Assembly (NCBI GenBank): GCA_963766295.1
Contig: CAVXYW010000002.1
Span: 620,001 to 684,000 of the forward strand
DNA: 64,000 nucleotides
Source of the DNA: JBBDRJ01 sp963766295
GTDB lineage: Bacteria > Actinomycetota > JAICYB01
Reading direction: 5' to 3'
Part shown: piece after piece, positions 16,508-23,384 of the stretch
Layout of the letters: each line of letters starts with the position of its first letter
Numbering within the stretch: the first letter of the stretch is position 1
Translations under genes and position numbers: made by a program
The notes under the pieces: generated by a model
Databases searched by the model: none
Told to the model about the DNA's origin: nothing
What the model saw: only the letters and a program-made list of their open reading frames with translations

Positions 16508-16718
16508 GATGGGCCTCCTTTCGTTCCTTCTGTCCTATCTGCTGCGGGGGTAACTCCCGCGTGGCCACGACGGCTAAAGCCAACGTAGCCCTGGGCTCCA
16601 AAAAGGTCAAGGGATCGCCCGGTATCCGCGCCGGGACTACCAGCGGCAGGAGTGATGTGTGCAAAATGGCAGGAAGCATCCGTGCACGATGTCCCGCGAC
16701 ATCACAGGCCCTACAGGG

Positions 16719-16791
16719 AGCGGACGATGGGATTCGAACCCACGACCCCCACGTTGGCAACGTGGCGCTCTACCAACTGAGCTACGTCCGC
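16719..16791 (-). tRNA. tRNA-Gly (anticodon GCC)
   Basis: A 73-base cloverleaf on the minus strand. Acceptor stem GCGGACG/CGTCCGC, D-arm with AGCTCAGTTGGTAGAGC, anticodon stem CCACG/CGTGG with loop TTGCCAA (anticodon GCC), and T-arm GTGGGTTCGAATCCCAT. The discriminator base is T, and CCA is not encoded (genomic TCCC follows). A small palindrome (GATGTC-CCGC-GACATC, 16688-16703) lies just downstream on the minus strand and may end transcription. The rest of the interval 16508-16718 shows no gene. Confidence 0.97.
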
Positions 16792-16833
16792 AGTAACTGA
16801 GTCAGTAAGTATACGGCGGTCATTTCGCAGGTC

Positions 16834-16839
16834 TATCGT
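16834..16839 (+). promoter_or_regulatory. Putative -10 box of the polytopic membrane protein gene
   Basis: TATCGT, 6 bases before the ATG; no Shine-Dalgarno, so a leaderless start is likely. Confidence 0.4.
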
Positions 16840-16845
16840 TGTCGC

Positions 16846-17898
16846 ATGGCGCTGTTGGACCGTCCTCTACCTGCGGTTTCGGCTCCGTACGAGCGGTCGC
16901 GGCGCGACGAGATCGCCGTCGTCATCTTCGCCTCATGGATGGTCTTCGGTTTGTATCTGGACGGCTGGGCGCACCGTGCGCAGAAGCCGGAGACGTTCTT
17001 CTCGCCGTGGCACGCCGTCCTGTATTCGGGCTTCGTTGCTGCTCTCCTGTACTTCGCAACCATCGGCCGGAACTCGCCGATCCCGCGGGACAGGATCGTT
17101 TCTCGTGGGTTCTTTCTATTCGTCGCCGGGGCGATCGGTGACGGCATCTGGCACGAAGTCTTTGGGATCGAGGTCAACCTAGAGACCTTGCTGTCGCCGA
17201 CCCATCTCGCATTGATGATCGGCGGCATATGCATGGGCTCCGGGCCACTCCGTTTTGCGATACGTGATCCAAACGAGAAGGCTGCGAGCTTCACGTCGTT
17301 CCTTCCGACCATCCTCTCGCTCACCGTGCAGGTTGGCGTCGTCACGTTCTTCACGTTGTACGTGTCGGCTTTCCCGTTCGGAGCGCTCGGGAACCGAGGT
17401 GCAGCAAGTAACGACTTCGAGGCGTCGTTCGCCATCGGCGCCGTCCTCATCTCGACCGCCTTGATGCTCGGTCCGACCCTGGCGGTCGTCCGGAGATGGC
17501 AGCCCCCGATGGGTACTTTCACTCTTATGTACGGGCTAGTTGTTGCGGCGACGGCCGGCACCCTTGCTTTCAGATACCCCTGGCACATCATCACCGGCTT
17601 GGTCGGTGGCTTCGCGGCCGACGTGTTCGCTCGTCATGACTCGCGTCGAGCTGCCGTGTTCCGAGTCGGCTTGATCACACCCTTAGCGATGTGGAGCACA
17701 TGGATGCTCGTCATCAAATGGACGAACTGGATGACGTGGACACCGGAGATCTGGTCGGGAACCCTGATCCTCGCCATGTTCGAAGGCTTCGCGCTCGCGT
17801 TGCTGGCGGCCCCGCCGGCCGAGATCCAATCGCAGACAGCAGAGGTTGTTACGGAAGATCGTCCAGAGCCGACGTCAGCTCTCGAATCGCCTCACTGA
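16846..17898 (+). CDS. Polytopic membrane protein of unknown function
   Basis: A 350-residue integral membrane protein with roughly eight hydrophobic segments (for example IAVVIFASWMVFGLYLDGWA, AVLYSGFVAALLYFATIG, TILSLTVQVGVVTFFTLYV, IGAVLISTALMLGPTLAVV, TFTLMYGLVVAATAGTLAF). Conserved-looking polar residues inside or near membranes (DGWAHRAQ, SPWHAVLYSG, GDGIWHEVFG, LLSPTHLALMIGG) include several His and Asp that could bind metal or haem. I do not recognise the family. No Shine-Dalgarno; TATCGT at 16834-16839 sits 6 bases before the ATG, pointing to a leaderless mRNA. Its last 50 bases overlap the convergent gene. Confidence 0.75.
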   Translation: MALLDRPLPAVSAPYERSRRDEIAVVIFASWMVFGLYLDGWAHRAQKPETFFSPWHAVLYSGFVAALLYFATIGRNSPIPRDRIVSRGFFLFVAGAIGDGIWHEVFGIEVNLETLLSPTHLALMIGGICMGSGPLRFAIRDPNEKAASFTSFLPTILSLTVQVGVVTFFTLYVSAFPFGALGNRGAASNDFEASFAIGAVLISTALMLGPTLAVVRRWQPPMGTFTLMYGLVVAATAGTLAFRYPWHIITGLVGGFAADVFARHDSRRAAVFRVGLITPLAMWSTWMLVIKWTNWMTWTPEIWSGTLILAMFEGFALALLAAPPAEIQSQTAEVVTEDRPEPTSALESPH

Positions 17899-18289
17899 CT
17901 TCGTCCGGGGACGCATCACCGAGCGACTCACGTAGATCGTCGAACCGGCCGTCGATCTCTTGCACCTTCTCGCGGTCAATAGCAAACAGGGTGGGTCGAA
18001 TCTCGGCGAAGCGCGTTTGTGCCCGGTTGAGTGCATCAACCGCACCTTGGTATTCGGCATCGTTCACGACGTCGCCGTCGCGAAACGACTCTGTGTACTC
18101 GACTTCGAGAACCTCTAGTACACCGGCTACTCCGGTCAGCTCGGCTCGAATGGTTTGGATGACTTCGGTCGGGTCCGGGTCCGACTGGCCGAGGAAGAAC
18201 GCTCCTATCCCAAGTCCGATGATCAGTCCGGCTACAGCGGTCGCAAGGGCCAGACGCCAGCGGGACGGAGGCGGCTTGTAGATCGCCAT
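17849..18289 (-). CDS. Membrane-anchored FTR1-associated accessory protein
   Basis: A 146-residue protein with a short basic cytoplasmic start (YKPPPSRWR), one transmembrane helix (LALATAVAGLIIGLGIGAFFLG) and an exported acidic helical domain. The exported part (VLEVEYTESFRDGDVV, NDAEYQGAVDALNRAQ, IDGRFDDLRESLG) resembles the middle of the lipoprotein encoded at 21652-22728 (VNAEYGEAVQDGNVELLVEYQDA, IDEAFEDLDEAL). I infer a periplasmic or extracytoplasmic partner of the iron permease. ATG start overlaps the stop of the hydantoinase-like gene (TGATG), making it the last gene of the operon. Exact function unknown. Confidence 0.75.
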   Translation of the reverse strand: MAIYKPPPSRWRLALATAVAGLIIGLGIGAFFLGQSDPDPTEVIQTIRAELTGVAGVLEVLEVEYTESFRDGDVVNDAEYQGAVDALNRAQTRFAEIRPTLFAIDREKVQEIDGRFDDLRESLGDASPDEVSEAIRELTSALDDLP

Positions 18290-20387
18290 CAGTTCCTCGA
18301 CACGAGAGCGACGACTGGATGTCCATCACCGAGCGAACACTCACGCACAGCGGCTTCGACCGCGTGACTCGGAGATGAAACAAGCGAGAGATCGATCGAG
18401 CGGCGCTCGCGGACGATCCTTATGGCCGGCGCTACCGTGAAAGGGCCGAGATGACGCGTTAACGACGCGAGCTCGCCGGCAAGGTTGGATGCGAGTTCGG
18501 TTCCCGTTCCCGTGAGAACCAACCCTTCGCCGCTGGCCACCACTGTTCCTCGCCTGTCGAGCAGGACGAAACGCTTGGCTCCGTGTGACGGCGAAGCGTA
18601 GACCGTGTACGAACGCGGTTGAGGCAACGTGGTCGATGTCGTCGTTGCCGAGCGAATGACTTGCAAGAGAACGCAAGGCTTCGTCCGACACATCGTCTTG
18701 ATGCGCCGCTTCCTCCAACGCAACGGCGCCGAGCGCGACGGCACGGACCGCTCCGCGTTCGGGCACGGCCTCCGTCTCGACCTGCAAGGTCTCGGGATCG
18801 GCACCGGCCAGCGCCGCTGCTTCCTCTACGTCGGCTACCAGGCGCGCGACTTCTTCGCCGGTTGGCGTTGGGCATGCCTCGCTCGATCTCGAGCCGGATG
18901 AGCGACAACGCATCGCCAACCGAGGAGATGACCTCGGCGTCCGGCGGTATGTGCCAGTCCAAGCCGAGGACGCGTGCGATCTCGGGAACGAGAGCGCCGG
19001 CGCCGCCACCGACTCCGACGATCTCCGCGCTTTGCAGCGAATGTTCCTTGATGAGCGCATGGACCAAGGTGGCGACATTGCTGGCCGCCAACTCGAGGGT
19101 TTGCTTGGCGATGTCTCGCCAGTCGGCGCCGAGCAGACGGCCGAGCGCTTCGAATCCTCGCCGAGCAGCGATCGGGTCACCCTGTGCATATGCATCCTTG
19201 GGAACAAGACCAAGTGCGTTCGCTGCGCATGTGACGGTCGGCGCTACCGGAACACCGGATGAGGTCTTGACTACTACGTATTCGGGAGGATCACCGGGTA
19301 CGGGAGAGACGAGCTCGGCGGTGGCGTCGGCGAGGTTGTGTCCGTGATCGAAGGAGCAGTACTCAAGTCCGGCTATGTGCGCAGATCGCGGACCGACGCC
19401 TGCCATCCGTAGCTTCCGCATCCCGCGGCCTACGCGGATCATGCTTCCGCCGGCTACACCGGTTACTCGCACATCGAGACTGCGCACGGCCGTGGTGTGG
19501 TCCAGCACGCGAACGTAAGAAAGAACCGGACGTCCGCCGCGCACGACGCTGACGTTGGTGCTCGTGCCGCCGACTTCGATAACTACAGCGTCGCGAAGCG
19601 CCAGGTGCCGCAGCGCACCGGAAACTGATGCGGCCGGCCCGCTGAAAGCCGTGAGCAGCGGACGCTGGCGCATGGTTTCGACGTCGGCCGCGCCGCCGTC
19701 GCCGCGCATGACGGCAACCGATGTGCGTGGAAAGGTTCGAGAGACCACGTGTTCGACGGTTTGAGCCGTGGCGAGAGTGACCGGAAGAATGCTCGCGTTG
19801 ATCGCCGCGGTGACCGTGCGCAGCTCGAGGCCGTACAGACCGGTGAGCTCGTGTCCGGCGCACGCGGGGATGCCCATGGATTGCGCAGCTTCTAGCGCCA
19901 GCCGTTCGCCGGATTCATCGTCGACGGCGAAGGCCTCGGAGATGCAGATCGCAGTGGCCCCATCGTCCTTCAGGTTTCGGATCGCTTCTTCGACGTCCTG
20001 CTTCGTTGCTTTGGACGAGTCGAGGAACGCGTGCTTGGTGCGCAGAGTCTTGGATGGCGCGAGCTTGATCTCGCCGACGCGCGTGCGCTTGTCGGCCTTG
20101 CGCAGATCGGGTGGACGTCCGAGACCGAGGACGCCGACTACCGCCGTGTCACCCTCCAGCAATGCGTTGACGGCTTGCGTCGTCGAATGCGCGACGAGCG
20201 CTACTGGTCCGACGCCGAGCGCGGAGATCTGCTCCGAGAGGTCGCGCAGGACGTGAACGATTCCTTCGTCCACGCCGGGATGAGTGGTCGGGACCAGAGC
20301 CCGGCACACGACTTGGCCCGAAGCGATGTCGCATGCAACGGCTTTGGTGAACGTACCGCCGACGTCTATCCCTATGCGTACGGTCAC
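18289..20387 (-). CDS. Hydantoinase/oxoprolinase family ATPase-fold protein, two frameshifts
   Basis: ASKHA-fold protein of the hydantoinase A/oxoprolinase family, about 698 residues if repaired. N-terminal phosphate-binding loop IGIDVGGTFTKAVACD, then VAHSTTQAVNALLEGD, SEAFAVDDESGERL, MRGDGGAADVETM, VEVGGTSTNVSVVRGG and GVGGGAGALVPEIARVLG. Members use ATP to open cyclic amides or have unknown substrates. The frame breaks within 18861-18875 (MPN then PTGEEVARLVADVE) and near 18614-18628 (before QPRSYTVYASP). Each break is one extra base, and the 2099-base span (3n+2) agrees. GTG start overlaps the FTR1 stop (GTGA). Partnership with an iron permease is unusual. Confidence 0.85.
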
Positions 20388-21652
20388 AACACGCGGTCTT
20401 GTGTTTGTTCCTTGAGTTCGCTGCCGGCGGGGTTCTCTTCCGGGCCTCGCGATGACTTACGTTCGCGTTTTATCACGAAGACCCAGATCGCTCCGAGCAC
20501 GTAGACCGAGGCAAGGGCGATTTGCGCGACGATCGTCTGAACCGTTGGGTGATAGCCGGTCAGCTCGGCCAGGAAGATCGGGAGCCGGGGAAGTGACTCG
20601 ACGAACGTGACCGGCGCGATGGCGGCTTCCTGAAGGCCGCGAACGGCGTTCCCGATGAACGCAACCGAAAGTGCCATCACAAGCCCGACGGCGATTGCGA
20701 GGAACCGACGCGCGGGGATCTTGCGTCCCGCCTTGAAGATCGTGAACCCGATTACCGTTAGCACCGCGGCGGCAGCGGCGGCACCTAAGCCGACCCAAAG
20801 CTCCAGTCCGTCCGCGAAGAAAAGGAGCGCTTGATAGAAGAGCGTTGTCTCGAAGCCCTCCCGGAATACCGCGGTGAAGCCGACGCCGGCCAACGCCAGG
20901 CTCGACCCCGTCGCGGCCGCTGCCCACACCTTGGCGTTGAGGAACTCCATCCACCGGCGGTGTTCCAGCCTTTGGAACAGCCAGAACGAGATGTAGAAGA
21001 GGACGACAACGGCCAGGATCGTCGTACCCGCTTCGATCAGCTCGCGCTGAAGAGGTGCGAGTCGGATCACCGCGGTCGCGAGGATGAAGACTGCGACCGT
21101 CGCGATCACCGCAGCGCCGACACCCTTTAGGACGGCCCCGCGATACCGCTCGTTACGACTGGCGGCGAGGAACCCGAGGATCGCCGCGACGACCAGCACG
21201 GCTTCGAGCCCCTCGCGGAAGAGCGTGATGAACGAGAAGGTGAAGGCGATCGCCGGCGCGCCGAGACCCGGTTCGGAGAGTGTGCGCTCGACCTCGTCGA
21301 GGCCCTGACGGACCTCGACGACCTTGTCGCGCACCTGCCCGTACGGCGCTTCTCCCTTTATTAGGTTGCGCAGCTCGGCGAAGCGTTCTTCGAGACGAAG
21401 GGTTAGCGCTTCGTCGCGCACGCGGAGCGGGATCTCGACGAGCTCGAAGTGATTGAGATAGCTGTTGCGCGCGGCAGTGAACGCTTTGTCGGTGTTTCCT
21501 TCTTTGTGGAGCTCGAGGGCGTCGTCTAGGAGTGCTCGTGCCTTGTCGAGCTCGACTACGCCCTCTTCTTTGGTGACTTGTCCCTGCGCGGTCGCACCGA
21601 GGCCGACGGTGGCCACGGCGACGATCGCGAATGTCAGGAACAGTTTTTTCAT
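20384..21652 (-). CDS. FTR1/EfeU-family iron permease with N-terminal extracytoplasmic domain
   Basis: A 422-residue permease. Signal peptide (FLTFAIVAVATVGLGATAQG), a helical extracytoplasmic domain (about 25-125), then the seven-helix FTR1 unit carrying the two diagnostic motifs FREGLEAVLVV and FREGFETTLFYQ (REGLE type), which bind Fe3+ during transport. The N-terminal domain (LHKEGNTDKAFTAARNSYL, NHFELVEIPL) matches repeats found in the neighbouring lipoprotein. ATG start overlaps the lipoprotein stop, and its stop overlaps the hydantoinase-like gene. Role: iron uptake across the cytoplasmic membrane, probably with an external oxidase not seen here. Confidence 0.92.
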   Translation of the reverse strand: MKKLFLTFAIVAVATVGLGATAQGQVTKEEGVVELDKARALLDDALELHKEGNTDKAFTAARNSYLNHFELVEIPLRVRDEALTLRLEERFAELRNLIKGEAPYGQVRDKVVEVRQGLDEVERTLSEPGLGAPAIAFTFSFITLFREGLEAVLVVAAILGFLAASRNERYRGAVLKGVGAAVIATVAVFILATAVIRLAPLQRELIEAGTTILAVVVLFYISFWLFQRLEHRRWMEFLNAKVWAAAATGSSLALAGVGFTAVFREGFETTLFYQALLFFADGLELWVGLGAAAAAAVLTVIGFTIFKAGRKIPARRFLAIAVGLVMALSVAFIGNAVRGLQEAAIAPVTFVESLPRLPIFLAELTGYHPTVQTIVAQIALASVYVLGAIWVFVIKRERKSSRGPEENPAGSELKEQTQDRVL

Positions 21653-22728
21653 CAGTGCTCCGCAGAGCTCACGTGTTCGGCGGCTTCGTCGAGCAGCTCA
21701 CCCGCCCGGTCGATCAATGCTCGGAGCTCACTCACATCGACCTCGTTGTCTATCGCCTCGCGGATCTCGCGCTGCAACAGCGGCTCGAGCTCTTCGTTCA
21801 CTTCCGGAGCCAGCTCGATGACATGAGCTTCGACGAGCTCGTAGTTCTCAAGGTAGGCCTCGACGGCGAACTCCGAAGCCTGCTCCGTCTCGCCGGCCTG
21901 GTAGGCCGTGAGCACCTGATCGAGAAGTGAATCGATGTTGTCGAAGGTTTCGTCCGGCGAGACGGTTTCGATGACCAGCGCTTCAACGGTCTCGGCAAGC
22001 TCGGCTCCCACGAGCGTGGTGGCGCGCTCGACGTCGGTGCCGGGTGCCGGGTCGTTGGGAGGTGCGATGGCCGGAAGTGCTTCGTCCAAGTCTTCGAAGG
22101 CTTCGTCGATCTCGTCCGCCTCTTCTTCGCTCGACTCGCGCACGTCGGTCTCGATCGTTTGGTACGAGCCCTTGGCTATCTGCGTGAAAGCCCAGGCGTC
22201 CTGGTATTCGACGAGGAGCTCAACATTCCCGTCCTGAACGGCCTCTCCGTATTCCGCGTTGACGGTGGCCAGAAGAGCGGCGATGACAGAAGCCTTGTAA
22301 CGAGTGGTTTCAGCGAGATCGCCGGCCACCGTCGCTTCGGCGCGAGCCAGTACGGCCTCGGCTTCGTCCATTGCGTTTTCGAGCTCATCGACCGAGCCGT
22401 CATCGGCGACTACTTGCGCAACCTTGCGGAGGGCCGGATCGAGGTCGTCGGCGACCTCGCTGTCGCGCTCGCGTATGTCTGTGTCCAGAACGGTAAGTAG
22501 CTCGGCGACGGGGTGTCCGGTGTGGGTGGTGGCGCCCTCTTCGTCGCCGGCTTCGTAGAGATCGAGTCCGGCTCGGAAGTGGCCGCGAACCTGGCCGAGC
22601 TGTTCGCCGAAGGTCACGTGCTCCGTGCTCAGTTCGGCGGCTTCGGGTGCCTGTTCCTCGGTGGCGCAAGCCATTGCTGCTGCAAAGAGAGCCACCGCGA
22701 CGGTCATGAGCTTCAAAGCTTTACGCAA
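21652..22728 (-). CDS. Iron-permease-associated lipoprotein with duplicated FTR1 N-terminal domain
   Basis: A 358-residue lipoprotein: signal MTVAVALFAAAMAC with lipobox Cys, then an acidic all-helical protein. Residues about 40-130 (LYEAGDEEGATTHTGHPVAE) and about 270-355 (YQAGETEQASEFAVEAYLEN, YELVEAHVIEL) both align by eye with the N-terminal domain of the adjacent FTR1 permease. The middle (about 155-230) resembles the 146-residue anchored protein at the operon end. Probably an iron-binding or iron-delivery component outside the membrane. TTG start with AGGAG 6 bases upstream. First gene of the operon, downstream of a DtxR/IdeR-like palindrome. Confidence 0.8.
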   Translation of the reverse strand: MRKALKLMTVAVALFAAAMACATEEQAPEAAELSTEHVTFGEQLGQVRGHFRAGLDLYEAGDEEGATTHTGHPVAELLTVLDTDIRERDSEVADDLDPALRKVAQVVADDGSVDELENAMDEAEAVLARAEATVAGDLAETTRYKASVIAALLATVNAEYGEAVQDGNVELLVEYQDAWAFTQIAKGSYQTIETDVRESSEEEADEIDEAFEDLDEALPAIAPPNDPAPGTDVERATTLVGAELAETVEALVIETVSPDETFDNIDSLLDQVLTAYQAGETEQASEFAVEAYLENYELVEAHVIELAPEVNEELEPLLQREIREAIDNEVDVSELRALIDRAGELLDEAAEHVSSAEH

Positions 22729-22742
22729 TCCGGCTCTCCTAT

Positions 22743-22778
22743 GGGTTGCCTAACCCGCCGTATTAGGGTGCCTTAATA
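22743..22778 (-). promoter_or_regulatory. Candidate iron-responsive (DtxR/IdeR-like) operator region
   Basis: Two adjacent inverted repeats stand before the iron-permease operon: GGGTT-GCCT-AACCC (22743-22756) and TATTAGGGTGCCTTAATA (22761-22778, 14 of 18 positions symmetric). Both resemble halves of the DtxR/IdeR consensus (TTAGG..CCTAA) but with a shorter centre. The location between start codon and putative promoter fits iron repression. Seen: the palindromes. Inferred: the regulator. Confidence 0.5.
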
Positions 22779-22906
22779 AAACCAACGTCCGTGAGATTAA
22801 GAAGGCCGCGCGGCCGGTGTCAAGAGAAGCGGTAGCCAGCTCGGTGTTGACTACGCCGACCCCAGCGGTGCTGCCACGTCGCTTCGCTCCGCGGTATCAA
22901 GTGGTC

Positions 22907-23182
22907 ATGGATCGGGTGCGCGCGCACGTGTTCGTCCGGGGGTTGGTCCAGGGAGTGAGCTTCCGCTGGTACGCGACGGAACAGGCGCGACGGTTCGGCT
23001 TGGGTGGCTGGGTGCGCAACCTTGCAGACGGACGGGTCGAAGCCGTGCTCGAGGGGGCCGAGCCTACGGTCAAGGAGATGATCGAGTGGCTCGGTCAGGG
23101 GCCCCGGCACGCTCGCGTCGCGGGCGTCGACGTGGAGTGGGAAGACCCCGAAGGACTCTTCGAGTTCGACTCGGAGTCCTAG
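22907..23182 (+). CDS. acyP: Acylphosphatase
   Basis: A 91-residue acylphosphatase that hydrolyses the carboxyl-phosphate bond of acyl phosphates. Catalytic pattern is intact: FVRGLVQGVSFRWYATEQAR (phosphate-binding loop with the conserved Arg) and GWVRNLADGRVEAVLEG (conserved Asn). Start ATG at 22907 chosen by family length; an in-frame upstream TTG would add about 30 residues. Located next to smc as in many actinobacteria. Confidence 0.93.
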   Translation: MDRVRAHVFVRGLVQGVSFRWYATEQARRFGLGGWVRNLADGRVEAVLEGAEPTVKEMIEWLGQGPRHARVAGVDVEWEDPEGLFEFDSES

Positions 23183-23229
23183 TGGTCCCGAGCATGCGCC
23201 GAGGCGATGGGCGCCACCTTTCTGCTTGC

Positions 23230-23277
23230 TAACCGTCAAGCAATTTGGACGTTTTCATCAAATTTGCTTGACGGTTA
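23230..23277. repeat. Long perfect inverted repeat upstream of smc
   Basis: Arms TAACCGTCAAGCAA (23230-23243) and TTGCTTGACGGTTA (23264-23277) are a perfect 14-base inverted repeat around a 20-base AT-rich loop. A second, smaller hairpin AGCCGTC-GCT-GACGGCT follows at 23321-23337. No T-run follows either, so a Rho-independent terminator is doubtful. The whole acyP-smc interval (23183-23384, 202 bases) contains no gene. Confidence 0.8.
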
Positions 23278-23370
23278 AGAATTCGAAAGGTCCCAATGAC
23301 CCGCAAAGACGCTCATCGTTAGCCGTCGCTGACGGCTCGTAAGTTCCCTGTTCATTGTCCTAACCGCCCG

Positions 23371-23376
23371 TATCCT
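23371..23376 (+). promoter_or_regulatory. Putative -10 box of smc (leaderless)
   Basis: TATCCT (TANNNT) ends 8 bases before the smc ATG, and no Shine-Dalgarno is present. This arrangement places transcription start at or next to the ATG. Confidence 0.45.
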
Positions 23377-23384
23377 GGCCTTCG

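Noticed and set aside
16618..16635. CCCGG/CCGGG hairpin upstream of the tRNA as a riboswitch or terminator
   Set aside because: Only 5 bp, no T-run, no recognisable conserved riboswitch core.
18459..18870. Arg-rich C-terminal 130 residues of the literal hydantoinase-like frame
   Set aside because: Out-of-frame sequence after an inserted base; conserved sequence continues in other frames.
23321..23337. GC hairpin before smc as a Rho-independent terminator
   Set aside because: Perfect 7-bp stem but no following T-run.
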